From NCBI GenBank assembly GCA_963723455.1, contig CAVRQM010000005.1, positions 682,001 through 746,000 on the forward strand: a DNA stretch of 64,000 nt, in the 5' to 3' direction. The position numbers and the translations under genes are program-made. Below, piece after piece: positions 1-11,603 of this stretch. This stretch comes from CAVRQM01 sp963723455 (GTDB lineage Bacteria; Pseudomonadota; Alphaproteobacteria; Acetobacterales; Acetobacteraceae). The notes beneath the pieces were generated by a model. The model saw nothing but the letters and a program-made list of their open reading frames with translations. It had not been told where the DNA came from and made no database searches. How positions within the stretch are numbered: the first letter of the stretch is position 1; each line of letters starts with the position of its first letter.

Positions 1-494
1 GCCAGCGACCGCAATGCGCTGGACGAGGCGGTGGACCAGATGACCGGCCTCGGCCGGCTGATCGACGAGAGCGCCGACTTGCGCCGGATGCTGGCCAGCC
101 CGCTGATCGACGTGCACGCCGCCCAGCAGGCGGTCCGCGCCGTGCTGGTCCAGCAGGGCTTCGGCAAGCTGATCCAGGATTTCGTCGGCGTGGTGGCCAG
201 CAACCGCCGGCTGCCCGCGCTGCGCGCCATCGTCGCCGATTTCGCCGCCCTGGTCGCCGACAAGCGCGGCATCGTGGTCGCCGAGGTCAGCACCGCGCAT
301 CCGCTGACCGACGTGCAGGAGCAGCAGCTGCGCGCCCGCCTGATCGAATCCGGCTACGGCACCGTCGATATCGTCCGCCGCACCGACCCGTCGCTGCTCG
401 GCGGGATGGTGCTGCGCATCGGCGCGCGCCTGTATGACAGCAGCCTGAAATCCCGCCTGCAACGCCTGCAATACGCCATGAAGGGAGCCGCCTG

Positions 495-495
<1 letters not shown>
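1..495 (+). CDS. atpH: ATP synthase F1 delta subunit, 5' end cut by the window
   Basis: Delta is the peripheral-stalk subunit that ties the F1 head to the Fo b subunits at the cytoplasmic face of the membrane. The frame is open from base 1, so the N-terminus lies outside the window; 164 residues are present against roughly 180 to 190 in the family. The C-terminal part has the usual delta pattern, with GGMVLRIG followed by YDSSLKSRLQRL close to the stop. The stop TGA overlaps the atpA ATG by one base, so the two are translationally coupled. The call is supported by the following atpA, atpG, atpD and atpC genes. Confidence 0.96.
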
Positions 496-2027
<1,532 letters not shown>

Positions 2028-2030
2028 GCC

Positions 2031-2918
2031 ATGCCCAGCCTGAAGGCGCTCCGCGGCCGCATCGCCAGCGTCAAATCGACGCAGAAGATCACTTCGGCGA
2101 TGAAGATGGTGGCCGCGGCCAAGCTGCGCCGCGCCCAGACCCATGCCGAGGCGGCCCGGCCCTATGCGGAGCGCATGGAGCGGATGCTGGCCTCGCTGGC
2201 TTCCAGCGTCGCCGGCAGCCCGACTGCGCCGCGCCTGCTGGCCGGCACCGGCCAGGACCGGACGCACCTGCTGATCCTGGTGACGGCCGATCGCGGCCTG
2301 GCGGGCGCGTTCAACACCTCCGCCACCCGCCTGGCGCGCAACACCGCGCGCCGGCTGCTGAGCGAAGGCAAGACGGTGCGGCTGCTGGCTGTCGGCCGCA
2401 AGGGGCGCGACCTGCTGCGCCGCGAGCTGGCCGACAACATGGCCGGCGACTTCAGCTATGCCGGCAAGAAGTCGGTGGGCTTCGAGGATGCGCGCGAGGT
2501 CGCCGAGCGGGTCGTGCAGATGTTCGAGGCCGGGGAGTTCGATGTCTGCACGCTGATCTACAACCGGTTTCATTCGGTGATCTCGCAGATCCCGACCGCC
2601 ACGCAGCTGATCCCGACGCCGATGCCCGAGCAGCGCGAGGACGCGACGCCGCCGGCGCAGCGCGCCACCTATGAGTTCGAGCCGGATGAGGAGACGATCC
2701 TCGCCCGCCTGCTGCCGCAGAACCTGGCAATCCAGATCTATCGCGCGCTGCTGGAAAGTGCGGCCGGGTTCTACGGCGCGCAGATGTCGGCGATGGACAA
2801 CGCCACGCGCAACGCCGGCGACATGATCAAGCGTCTGACCCTGAACTACAACCGCGCGCGGCAGGCCAACATCACCCGCGAGCTGATCGAGATCATATCC
2901 GGCGCCGAGGCGCTGTGA
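2031..2918 (+). CDS. atpG: ATP synthase F1 gamma subunit
   Basis: Gamma is the rotating central shaft of F1. The 295-residue protein starts with MPSLKALRGRIASVKSTQKI, the typical N-terminal helix of the family, and has the conserved C-terminal helix with AMDNATRNAGDMI and the ITRELIEIISGAEAL end that inserts into the alpha/beta hexamer. The ATG is three bases after the atpA stop. The gene is intact. It is followed by a 157-base gap holding a palindromic repeat, then atpD. Confidence 0.97.
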   Translation: MPSLKALRGRIASVKSTQKITSAMKMVAAAKLRRAQTHAEAARPYAERMERMLASLASSVAGSPTAPRLLAGTGQDRTHLLILVTADRGLAGAFNTSATRLARNTARRLLSEGKTVRLLAVGRKGRDLLRRELADNMAGDFSYAGKKSVGFEDAREVAERVVQMFEAGEFDVCTLIYNRFHSVISQIPTATQLIPTPMPEQREDATPPAQRATYEFEPDEETILARLLPQNLAIQIYRALLESAAGFYGAQMSAMDNATRNAGDMIKRLTLNYNRARQANITRELIEIISGAEAL

Positions 2919-2942
2919 GGCTCGTTGTTACCTGCGTCGCTT

Positions 2943-3026
2943 CGTCATGGCCGGGCTTGACCGGGCCATCCACGCCGGCCACTCGGTGCGGCCCGTGGAT
3001 CCCCGGATCCAAGCCCGGGGATGACG
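2943..3026. repeat. Imperfect intergenic palindrome between atpG and atpD
   Basis: The two arms (2943-2974 and 2994-3026) are imperfect inverted copies: CGTCAT, CCGGGCTTG and ATCCACG recur in reverse complement with small changes between them. The left arm also contains its own small hairpin around CCGGGCTTGACCGGG. A closely related, perfect element lies at 46219-46309, so this is a dispersed repeat family. As RNA it would form a long stem between the gamma and beta cistrons. Confidence 0.85.
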
Positions 3027-3075
3027 GCGAACGTGTAGCGCCACCCGTCTAGCTCTTCGACCAAGGAACATCATC

Positions 3076-4506
<1,431 letters not shown>

Positions 4507-4530
4507 GCGGGGCGCGGGGAGGACCGGAGC

Positions 4531-4935
4531 ATGCCCACCGATCTCGAGGTCGTCTCCCCGGAGCGGCTGCTGCTCAGCCGCCCGGTCGAGATGGTGGTGA
4601 TCCCCGCCTATGAGGGGGAAATGGGCGTGCTGGAACGGCACGCCCCGATGATCGCCCTGCTGCGCGGCGGCACGGTGCGGCTGTACGAAGGCGGGCAGGT
4701 GACCGAGACGCTGTTCGTGTCCGGCGGGTTCGCCGAGATCACGCCCGATCGGGTCACCGTGCTGGCCGACGAAGCGTGGCCGGTGGCCGAGCTGTCGCGT
4801 GCCGAGGGCGAGCGCCGGCTGGCCGACGCGCAGGCCGCGTATGACGCCGCCGACAAGGCGGATGTGCCGGCGCTGGATCGGGCCATGGACCGCATGCAGT
4901 CCGCCCGCGCCATGATCGAGACCGCGACCTCCTGA
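4531..4935 (+). CDS. atpC: ATP synthase F1 epsilon subunit
   Basis: Epsilon is the small shaft subunit that links gamma to the c-ring and can inhibit ATP hydrolysis. The 134-residue protein has the family N-terminal beta domain (LEVVSPERLLLSRPVEMVVI, EGEMGVLERHAP, SGGFAEITPDRVTVLAD) and a short C-terminal helical hairpin. A GGGGAGGA ribosome binding site precedes the ATG. It is the last gene of the operon; a strong hairpin lies ten bases after its stop. Confidence 0.96.
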   Translation: MPTDLEVVSPERLLLSRPVEMVVIPAYEGEMGVLERHAPMIALLRGGTVRLYEGGQVTETLFVSGGFAEITPDRVTVLADEAWPVAELSRAEGERRLADAQAAYDAADKADVPALDRAMDRMQSARAMIETATS

Positions 4936-4944
4936 GAGGCCGCG

Positions 4945-4964
4945 CTGTTGCCGCGGGGCAACAG
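4945..4964 (+). terminator. Hairpin after atpC, probable end of the atp transcript
   Basis: CTGTTGCC, loop GCGG, GGCAACAG: a perfect 8-bp stem with a 4-base loop just downstream of the atpC stop. There is no clear run of T after it, so it may stabilise the 3' end or act with Rho rather than as a classical intrinsic terminator. Confidence 0.5.
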
Positions 4965-5081
4965 GTGTGATCCATCGCGTCGCTGTGTGGTTCCGACCGG
5001 ACCGGGACACGGTATCTTCCGCGCCCCGGAGTCGTTGTCACCAGCGGCGAGCGGTCGGCGTCCTGGCGGGATTTTTGCGGC

Positions 5082-5963
5082 ATGAAGCACTGGCAGATCG
5101 AGGATGTGTCCTGGGAGCGGTTCGACGCCGCCCGCGTCGAGCCGCAGATCGTGCCGCTGGTGAAGGCCGCCGCCATGGTGGAGCGCAACGGCACCGACTA
5201 CGCCACCTATCTCAACCGGGTCTTCGCCGACGACCCGGACTTCCAGCGCGCCGCCGACAATTGGTCGGTCGAGGAGGTGCAGCACGGCGATGCGCTCGGT
5301 CGCTGGGCGATGCTGGCCGATCCGGGCTGGGACTACGCCGCCTGCTTCGCCCGCTACCGCGACGGCTACAAGCTGCCGCTCGACGCCGACGCATCCGTGC
5401 GCGGCTCGCGAACCGGCGAGCTGATCGCCCGCTGCATGGTCGAGACTGGCACGTCAAGCTACTACACGGCGCTGGCCGAGGCGACCGGGGAGCCGGTGCT
5501 GCAGCAGGTGTGCCGCCTGATCGCGGCGGATGAATACCGCCATTTCAAGCTGTTCTATGACCACATGCGCCGCTATCTGGGCCGCGAGCGGATCGGCATG
5601 GGCCGCCGTGTGCGGATCGCCCTGGGCCGCGTCGGCGAGAGCGAGGACGATGAGCTGGCCTTCGCCTATCACTGCGCCAACGAGGCCGAGGGCACGCGCT
5701 ACGAGCACCGCCGCTGCATCGCCGCCTACATGGCCGGCGCGATCGGCTTCTATCGCTACCGCCACATCGAGCGCGGCATGGGAATGATCCTGAAATCCGT
5801 GGGCCTGCCGCCGCGCGGCCGCCTGTCGGCGCTGGCGAGCCGGGTTATGTGGGCGGGCGCGCAGCGGCGCCGGCGGCGGTTCGAGCGCAACCTCGGCTCA
5901 CCTTCCGGGCGGGGCGCCCGGGGGCTGCCCGCGACAGCCACGGGCAGCGTTTCGGCGGGCTGA
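5082..5963 (+). CDS. Ferritin-like di-iron protein, possibly acyl-ACP desaturase-related
   Basis: This 293-residue soluble protein carries the four-helix di-iron ligand pattern. E34 is followed by E65-x-x-H68 in WSVEEVQHG, then E121, then E151-x-x-H154 in DEYRHFKLF. That E, ExxH, E, ExxH spacing matches the ferritin-like superfamily and resembles plant-type acyl-ACP desaturases and related bacterial oxygenases more than true ferritins. No signal peptide or membrane segment is seen. The C-terminal 40 residues are Arg- and Gly-rich and look disordered. It stands alone after the atp operon, so context gives no substrate. The di-iron fold is a firm call; the reaction is unknown. Confidence 0.7.
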   Translation: MKHWQIEDVSWERFDAARVEPQIVPLVKAAAMVERNGTDYATYLNRVFADDPDFQRAADNWSVEEVQHGDALGRWAMLADPGWDYAACFARYRDGYKLPLDADASVRGSRTGELIARCMVETGTSSYYTALAEATGEPVLQQVCRLIAADEYRHFKLFYDHMRRYLGRERIGMGRRVRIALGRVGESEDDELAFAYHCANEAEGTRYEHRRCIAAYMAGAIGFYRYRHIERGMGMILKSVGLPPRGRLSALASRVMWAGAQRRRRRFERNLGSPSGRGARGLPATATGSVSAG

Positions 5964-6007
5964 CGCCTGGCGTCGTGTATCGTTCGTGTTCGTGATAAGG
6001 CATGGTG

Positions 6008-6615
6008 ATGTCCGCGGCCCTGGAACACCGCCCCCCTCGCGCATGGCGCTCGACGAATTCCTCGCGTGGGATTCGGAGAAGTGGGGCGACGTGAAGTGGC
6101 AGCTCGTCCACGGGGAGCCGGTCGCGATGGCGCCCACGCGGTTCACGCACGCAAGTCTCCAGGCGGAGGTCGCCCGTCTGCTGGGCCAGCATCTTCTGGC
6201 GACGGGGCGGCGATGCATCGTGGCGACCGAGCCGGGAGTGGTGCCAAAGGTGCAGGGGCGAGACAATTACCGCGTGTCGGATGTCGGAGTGACATGCGCA
6301 CCCGCGTTCAACGATGCCATGTTTCCGGACCCGGTGCTGCTGATCGAAATCAAGTCTCCAAACAATCGCGCGGCGACGCGGGCGAATGTTTGGAGCTATA
6401 CGACTATCCCGAGCGTGCATGAAATCCTGCTCATGCAAAGCACTCGGATCGAAGCGGACCTGCTACGGCGCCAAGCTGACGGCAACTGGCCTTCGGAGCC
6501 GGAGACGATTGCTGCCGAGGGTCGAACTCGAACTCCGCTGAATCGGCTGTTCCGCCCCGCTGGCGTCGCTGTATCGGACCACCTTCCTCGCGACCCGACG
6601 TCCTTCCCAAAGTAG
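6008..6615 (+). CDS. Uma2-family (PD-(D/E)XK-like) nuclease-type protein, frameshifted at both ends
   Basis: The core MALDEFLAWD, then YRVSDVGVTC and LLIEIKSP, is that of Uma2/DUF820 proteins, which have a restriction-endonuclease fold with Asp and ExK as putative metal ligands; the biological role of the family is not settled. The reading frame as it stands can start at GTG 5986 or ATG 6043. If the six-C run at 6031-6036 had one more base, the ATG at 6008 would join in frame to give a typical N-terminus. The family C-terminus (PLASLYRTTFLATR) is readable in another frame near 6552-6595, so a second indel is likely. Usual family length is about 190 residues. Confidence 0.65.
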
Positions 6616-6639
6616 TATCACGCAGGTAGATGCTGGCGC

Positions 6640-7282
6640 ATGTCGCAGCCAGCATCCGAAATCGAACTCCGCCGCCCGCGTTGCCTGGGTGGAGCGGATC
6701 GTCGAGGCGCCGGTGCCGCGCGACGTGCTGCTGACGGCGCTCGAGGAACTCGGCGCTACCCAGGACATCACCACCCAGGCGGCAATCTTCGAGAGCGTGC
6801 TGTCGCGCGTCGATGTGCGCCATTTCTGGGTGTTGTACCGCATGACCCATGTCTATGCGGAACTCGGGCGCGACGACGCCGCATTCTTCGCTGCGGCGCA
6901 GGCGGTGCAGATGGAACCTGGCGGGGACGCCGCCCACTCGCTGTTCCACACCCTGTTCCGTGGCTTCGTGCGCCGCGGCGACGCGCGCGGCGCGGTCGAT
7001 GTGTTCCTTCGCCATGTCGGCTACCATCCGGAAAAGCCGATCGCCGAACGCCACGAAGTCGAGCCGTTGCTGCGCGAGTTGGGAATCGACCCGCAGATCG
7101 GCCCGCCACAGCCGCAGGCGGCGGACGTGGCGCTGCGCGTGACGCATCGCGTGACCGACGCCGAGCCCCGCCCGGCTGCCCCGGTGCGCGCCCTGGCGCG
7201 GCGCGCGGCCGCATGGGCTGGAGCCGCTATCCGCGCCGATGACGCGCGACGCGATCGACGTGGTCGAGCTGGCCGGGGGTGA
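6640..7282 (+). CDS. Uncharacterised TPR-like helical protein upstream of GT61 enzymes
   Basis: No family is recognised with confidence. The frame open from GTG 6689 reads as alternating amphipathic helices (FWVLYRMTHVYAELGRDDAA, AAAQAVQMEPGGDAAHSLF, GAVDVFLRHVGYHPEKP), which looks like degenerate TPR units. A plausible true start is ATG 6640 (MSQPASEIE) joined by a one-base indel near 6665-6675. The last 30 codons are Arg/Ala-rich and overlap the next gene by 44 bases, so the end may also be frameshifted. It could be the N-terminal domain of the following GT61 protein. Its position suggests a role in sugar transfer. Confidence 0.45.
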
Positions 7283-8204
7283 GCTGCTGGTCTGCAACGA
7301 TGCGGTGGTGGTGTGCGACGGGTCCGGCGCGATCCAGGCCGATCTGTCGGTCGGCGCCTATCCCGAGCTGGTCGCGCTGCGCGTGCGCGACCCGGTGGAC
7401 GGCGATCCGGTGGAGCAGCACGAAGCCGATCAGGTCGTGCTGCTGCAGGATGCGTTTCCGCCACCCAATCTGTGCCATTTCCTGTTCGACCAGGTCTCGC
7501 GGCTGGAGCTGTACCGGCGCGCCGGGGCAGATCTCGGCGCGGCGCTGGTCGTCGGGCCGGAGCTGCGCACCGGCTATCAGCGCGCCATCGCCACGCGCGC
7601 GGGCATGACGCGCACGCTCGGCGCGGCGCGCGTCGCCCGGGTGCGGGCGAAGCGGCTGTGGGTCAGCACGGATTGCCGCGCGTTGCAGCACCCGGCGCAT
7701 CTGGCCGCCGGATGGGCGATCGAACACGCCCGCGCCGTGCTCGGCGGCCGCGGCGCGCGTGGCGAGCGGCGCCTGTACCTGTCGCGCGCCGATTCCACCG
7801 CTCGGCAGGTGCAGAACGCAGCCGCGCTGGAAGCCGAGCTTGCCGATCTGGGCTTCGAGACGATCGTGCCTGGCACCATGCCGTATGACGACCAGCTCGC
7901 CGCCTTTCGCGCGGCCAGCCACGTCGTCGCGGTGCATGGCGCGGCGCTGGCGCATATCGTGCTGTGCCCGCCGCGCGCCCGCGTGCTGGAGCTGTTCCAT
8001 CCGCTGTACGGCACCTGGGCCTATGCGATGGTGGCTGCCGCATGCGGCCTGGACTACGTCGCCCTGGCCGGCCGCGACGGCTTGTCGGATGCGCCGGAGC
8101 TGAACGATCCGGCGCGCGTCGATCTGGCGGCCGGCCGTTTCGGCGAGCGCAACCTGCGCGTCGATCCCGCCCTGGTGCGGCGCTGGGCGGAACACCCAGC
8201 TTGA
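7239..8204 (+). CDS. GT61-family glycosyltransferase
   Basis: The 321-residue protein ends with the GT61/DUF563 core: VVAVHGAALAH about 70 residues before the end, followed by ARVLELFHPLYGTWAYAM. LCHFLFDQVSRL near residue 80 corresponds to the family HW/HF-x5-R pattern in the N-terminal half. GT61 enzymes transfer a pentose or related sugar to glycans or proteins; the acceptor here is unknown. No membrane segment is present. ATG 7239 is the chosen start, but the frame is open upstream and the preceding TPR-like ORF may be part of the same protein. Its stop overlaps the TTG start of a second GT61 gene. Confidence 0.72.
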   Translation: MTRDAIDVVELAGGELLVCNDAVVVCDGSGAIQADLSVGAYPELVALRVRDPVDGDPVEQHEADQVVLLQDAFPPPNLCHFLFDQVSRLELYRRAGADLGAALVVGPELRTGYQRAIATRAGMTRTLGAARVARVRAKRLWVSTDCRALQHPAHLAAGWAIEHARAVLGGRGARGERRLYLSRADSTARQVQNAAALEAELADLGFETIVPGTMPYDDQLAAFRAASHVVAVHGAALAHIVLCPPRARVLELFHPLYGTWAYAMVAAACGLDYVALAGRDGLSDAPELNDPARVDLAAGRFGERNLRVDPALVRRWAEHPA

Positions 8205-9424
8205 ACGGAGGCCGGCTTCGTGCGCCGCTGTCGCTCGGCAAGCGCGACGCGCTCGCGTTCCTCGCGCGGCAGGCCGGTCTGGGAACGAAGCTGCCGGAGC
8301 AGCCGCGCGACATCGCGGCCTTGGCCGCGCGGCTGCCGACGCTGTCCAACGCGCATGTGGTGCTGCGCGACAGCGGCCAGCTTGGCGCGCCGGTCCGGCT
8401 CGTCGCGCCGCAGCGGCAGCGTGAGATCGCGCAACCGGTGTTCACCAACGGCCGCCCCGCCTGCTTTCCCGAACATGCCGGCGTGGAATACAGCCCGGCC
8501 TTCGAGGTGCTCGAGCTGGAGGCCGGCTACCTCGCGCAGATCTCGCGCGCGCCGGTGGTTCTGACATCGAACGGCGCGACCGCGCTCGCGGATTTCAGCT
8601 CGCCATATGCCGGGCTGCTGCACGGCTACGACCTGGACCTGCGCGAGATCCTGGCCGGCGCGCGGCGCGTCGCCGGGACCGCGATCGTCCTGTGCGACGA
8701 CATCCATCCGCTAAACTACAGCCATTGGCTGCTCGACGAACTGCCGCGCCTGGCGCTGCTGGGCGAGCGGCGCGACGTCACCGTCATCACCTCGGACGGG
8801 GACCGGCCGTTCCGGCGCGAGAGCCTGCGCCTGTGCGGCTTCGCCGATCGGCAGGTGGTCCAGCTCGGGGACTTCTCGGCGGTCTCGGCCGACCGCCTGC
8901 TGGTGCCGCGCGACATCGCGGAGATGCCGCATCCGGCGCACAAGGCGGCGCCCTGGGCGTTGGATTTCCTGCGCAACCGGCTGGGCTTCACCGCGCTCGC
9001 GGCGCACGGGCCGCGGGTGGCGACGCCGAAAAAGCTGTTCGTCTCGCGCGATGATGGCGTGGGGCGGCGGATCATCAACGAATCCGCGCTGATGCAGGCA
9101 ATCGGGGGGCTGGGCTATGTGCGGGTCACGCTGGCCGGGCGCTCGCTGGCCGAGCAGGTCGCGCTGTTCGCCGGTGCGACGCATGTGCTGGGCGCGCATG
9201 GCGCAGGGCTGACCAACGTCGCCTTTTCCCCGCACGGCGCGCGGCTGCTGGAGATCTTCCCGCGCAGCTACGGCACGCCCGCCTATTACGTGCTGGCGGC
9301 CGGGCAGGGCAACCCGTACGCGGCCTATGTCGCCGCCGAGGTGATCCCGGGGGACCGGACGCAGACCGATGATGTCCGGCTGGACGTTGCCGACTTCATG
9401 CGCTGCTGCGGGGCGCTGCTGTAG
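8201..9424 (+). CDS. GT61-family glycosyltransferase
   Basis: The protein of about 407 residues has all the GT61 landmarks: NYSHWLLDELPRLALL near residue 170, KKLFVSRDD, then LGAHGAGLTNVAFSPHGARL and LLEIFPRSYG near the C-terminus. The first in-frame start consistent with the upstream gene is TTG 8201, which overlaps its stop (TTGA) and suggests coupled translation; a later start is possible. It is a diverged neighbour of the GT61 enzyme just upstream, so the pair may act in sequence on one glycan. The acceptor is not known from the sequence. Confidence 0.78.
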   Translation: MNGGRLRAPLSLGKRDALAFLARQAGLGTKLPEQPRDIAALAARLPTLSNAHVVLRDSGQLGAPVRLVAPQRQREIAQPVFTNGRPACFPEHAGVEYSPAFEVLELEAGYLAQISRAPVVLTSNGATALADFSSPYAGLLHGYDLDLREILAGARRVAGTAIVLCDDIHPLNYSHWLLDELPRLALLGERRDVTVITSDGDRPFRRESLRLCGFADRQVVQLGDFSAVSADRLLVPRDIAEMPHPAHKAAPWALDFLRNRLGFTALAAHGPRVATPKKLFVSRDDGVGRRIINESALMQAIGGLGYVRVTLAGRSLAEQVALFAGATHVLGAHGAGLTNVAFSPHGARLLEIFPRSYGTPAYYVLAAGQGNPYAAYVAAEVIPGDRTQTDDVRLDVADFMRCCGALL

Positions 9425-9484
9425 TTGACTCCGCCCTGCCCGCAGGGTGACCAATGCGCAAAGCCGGCGGGGGAGGAAATCGAA

Positions 9485-10370
9485 ATGGACAGGCTGGGCA
9501 TCCACGCGTTCGTGTGGACCGGGGGTTCGGAGCCGCGCCAGCTTGAGGACGCGATGGAGAAGTCGCACGCGCTCGGCTACCGGCTGATCGAGTTTCCCCG
9601 CCTGGACCCCAAGAAGTTCGATCTGTCTTGGCTGGCCGGCCGCCTGCGCGCCTTCGACCTTGCCGTGGTGGTCACCATGGGCCTGCCGGCGTCCTGCGAC
9701 ATCACCAGCCTGGACACGGCCACGGTGCAGCGCGGCGAGGCGATGCTGCGCGATGCGGTCGGCGTGACCCGCGACCTGGGCGGGACCAAGCTGGGCGGCA
9801 TCATCTTTTCCATGCACGGCAAGTATCCCGCGCCCCCGACCCGGCGCGGCTGGGACAGCAGCGTGGGCGTGCTGGCGCGGGTGGCCGAACAGGCGCGCGC
9901 GGCCGGTGTCACGCTGAACCTGGAGGTGGTCAACCGCTTCGAGAGTAATCTGCTGAACACCACCGCGCAGGGCTTGGCATTCATCCGCGACACCGGAATG
10001 GACAACATCTTCCTGCATCTCGATACATTTCACATGAACATCGAGGAGGCCGACCCGGCGCAGGCGATCCGCGCCGCCGGCGACCGGCTGGGCTATTTCC
10101 ATATCGGCGAGAGCAATCGCGGCTTCCTCGGCTCCGGCACGGTGGACTTCCCGGCGATCTTCGACGCGCTGGTGGCGGCAGAGTACAGACGATTTCATCA
10201 CCTTCGAGTCGTTCTCGTCCGAGGTGGTGGACGCCGACCTTTCGATCACCTGCGGCATCTGGCGCAACACCTGGACCGACAACGTGGAAGTGGCCCGCCA
10301 CGCGAAGGGCTACATCGAGGCGCGGCTGGCCGAGGCCCGGCGCAAGGCCGTGGCGGTGCGGGCGCTGTGA
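9485..10370 (+). CDS. Sugar phosphate isomerase/epimerase (ketose 3-epimerase type), one frameshift
   Basis: This is an AP-endonuclease-2/xylose-isomerase-like TIM barrel. LNLEVVNRFESN, HLDTFHMNIEE, GYFHIGESNRGFLGSG and, in the shifted frame, ITFESFSSEVVD supply the metal-binding Glu, Asp, His and Glu that define D-tagatose/D-psicose 3-epimerases. Translation breaks near 10190 and continues in another frame to the stop at 10368-10370, so the intact protein would be about 295 residues. A strong GGGGGAGGAAA ribosome binding site precedes ATG 9485. It lies upstream of a ribose-type ABC transporter on the same strand, so it probably processes the sugar that transporter imports. Exact substrate not inferable. 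Confidence 0.78.
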
Positions 10371-10561
10371 CCGGCAGACGGCAGCGCCGGCCATGACGGG
10401 AGGGGGGGGGCGGGGCGGCAATCAAGCCAACTGGTTACACCGCCAGAATCAGGCTATGATCGATCCGGCATGCGCGGAACAGGCGCGGGCGGTGGGCCGG
10501 GGAGGGGTCGAATGAGGCAATACGTCTGCCACAGCGCCACGCCTGGCGCCGGCGCGCGGCC

Positions 10562-11563
10562 ATGAGCAACGTCGCCGGGACCGGCGCCGTGCCGATCGCC
10601 CGCAGCAATGTCGGCGCCCGCATCCTGCGCTCGCGAGAGACCGGGATCGTCGGCGCGCTGCTCATCATGGTGCTGGGCCTGTCGGTGTTCGCGCCCGATT
10701 TCGCCAGCGTGGACAACCTGCTGAACGATGCGCGCAACTTTTCGTTCGTCGGCATTGTCGTGCTGGGGCAGGCGATGGTGATGATCACCGGGGGCATCGA
10801 CCTGTCGGTCGGCAGCGTCTGGGGGCTGACCGCCGTCTCCTCCGCCGCGCTGATGCGCATGGGGCTGGGCGTCGTTCCGGCCTGCTTCCTGGCGCTGCTG
10901 ATCGCCGCCGCAGTGGGCCTGTTCAACGGCCTGTGCGTGACCAAGCTGCGCATGCCGCCCTTCGTGCCGACGCTGGCCACCATGAGCATCGCGCGCGCGC
11001 TGGCGCTGGTCATCACGCGCGGCAAGTCGATCGACGGATTCCGCCCCGATGGCGACCCCTTCTACAATCTCGGCGGCGGGGACACGTTCGGCGTGCCCAA
11101 CCCGTTCATCGTTTTCGTCGTGCTGTCGGTGATCGCCGCGATCGTGCTGGGCCGCAGCGTCTATGGGCGGCAGCTCTACGCGATCGGCGGCAATGAGCGG
11201 GCGTCGCGGCTGACCGGGCTGCAGGTCGATCGGCTCAAGGTCAGCGTCTATGTCATCTCGGCGGTCTCGGCCGGCATCGCCGGGATCATCGAGGTGAGCT
11301 ACCTGTCCTCGGCGATCTCCAACCAGGGTCTCGGCAAGGAGCTGAGCGTGATCGCCGCCGCGGTGATCGGCGGCACCGCGCTGACCGGCGGTGAGGGCAC
11401 CGTGCTGGGCGTGTTCGTCGGCACGGTGATCCTGGAGGTGCTGCGCAACGGCCTCGTGCTGCTGGGCACCGACGCCTATTGGCAGGGCGTGTTCGTGGGC
11501 TCGGTGATCGTGTTCGCCGTGTTCATCGACCAACTGCGCAAGGGCCTGTGGCGACGCCGCTGA
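10562..11563 (+). CDS. Ribose-type sugar ABC transporter, permease
   Basis: The 333-residue membrane protein has about eight to ten hydrophobic segments and the BPD_transp_2 (RbsC/AraH-type) signature GGIDLSVGSVWGL, then GLFNGLCVTKLRMPPFVPTLAT and ALTGGEGTVLGVFVGTVI. It forms the inner-membrane channel with the ATPase encoded two genes later. The substrate-binding protein starts about 40 bases downstream, so this is the first gene of a permease-SBP-ATPase operon. The 190-base gap upstream is the likely promoter region. The ATG at 10562 gives a normal N-terminus. Confidence 0.9.
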   Translation: MSNVAGTGAVPIARSNVGARILRSRETGIVGALLIMVLGLSVFAPDFASVDNLLNDARNFSFVGIVVLGQAMVMITGGIDLSVGSVWGLTAVSSAALMRMGLGVVPACFLALLIAAAVGLFNGLCVTKLRMPPFVPTLATMSIARALALVITRGKSIDGFRPDGDPFYNLGGGDTFGVPNPFIVFVVLSVIAAIVLGRSVYGRQLYAIGGNERASRLTGLQVDRLKVSVYVISAVSAGIAGIIEVSYLSSAISNQGLGKELSVIAAAVIGGTALTGGEGTVLGVFVGTVILEVLRNGLVLLGTDAYWQGVFVGSVIVFAVFIDQLRKGLWRRR

Positions 11564-11603
11564 CGTGCCTACCGCAACCAGATTTCCCAACGGAGAGATG
11601 TCC

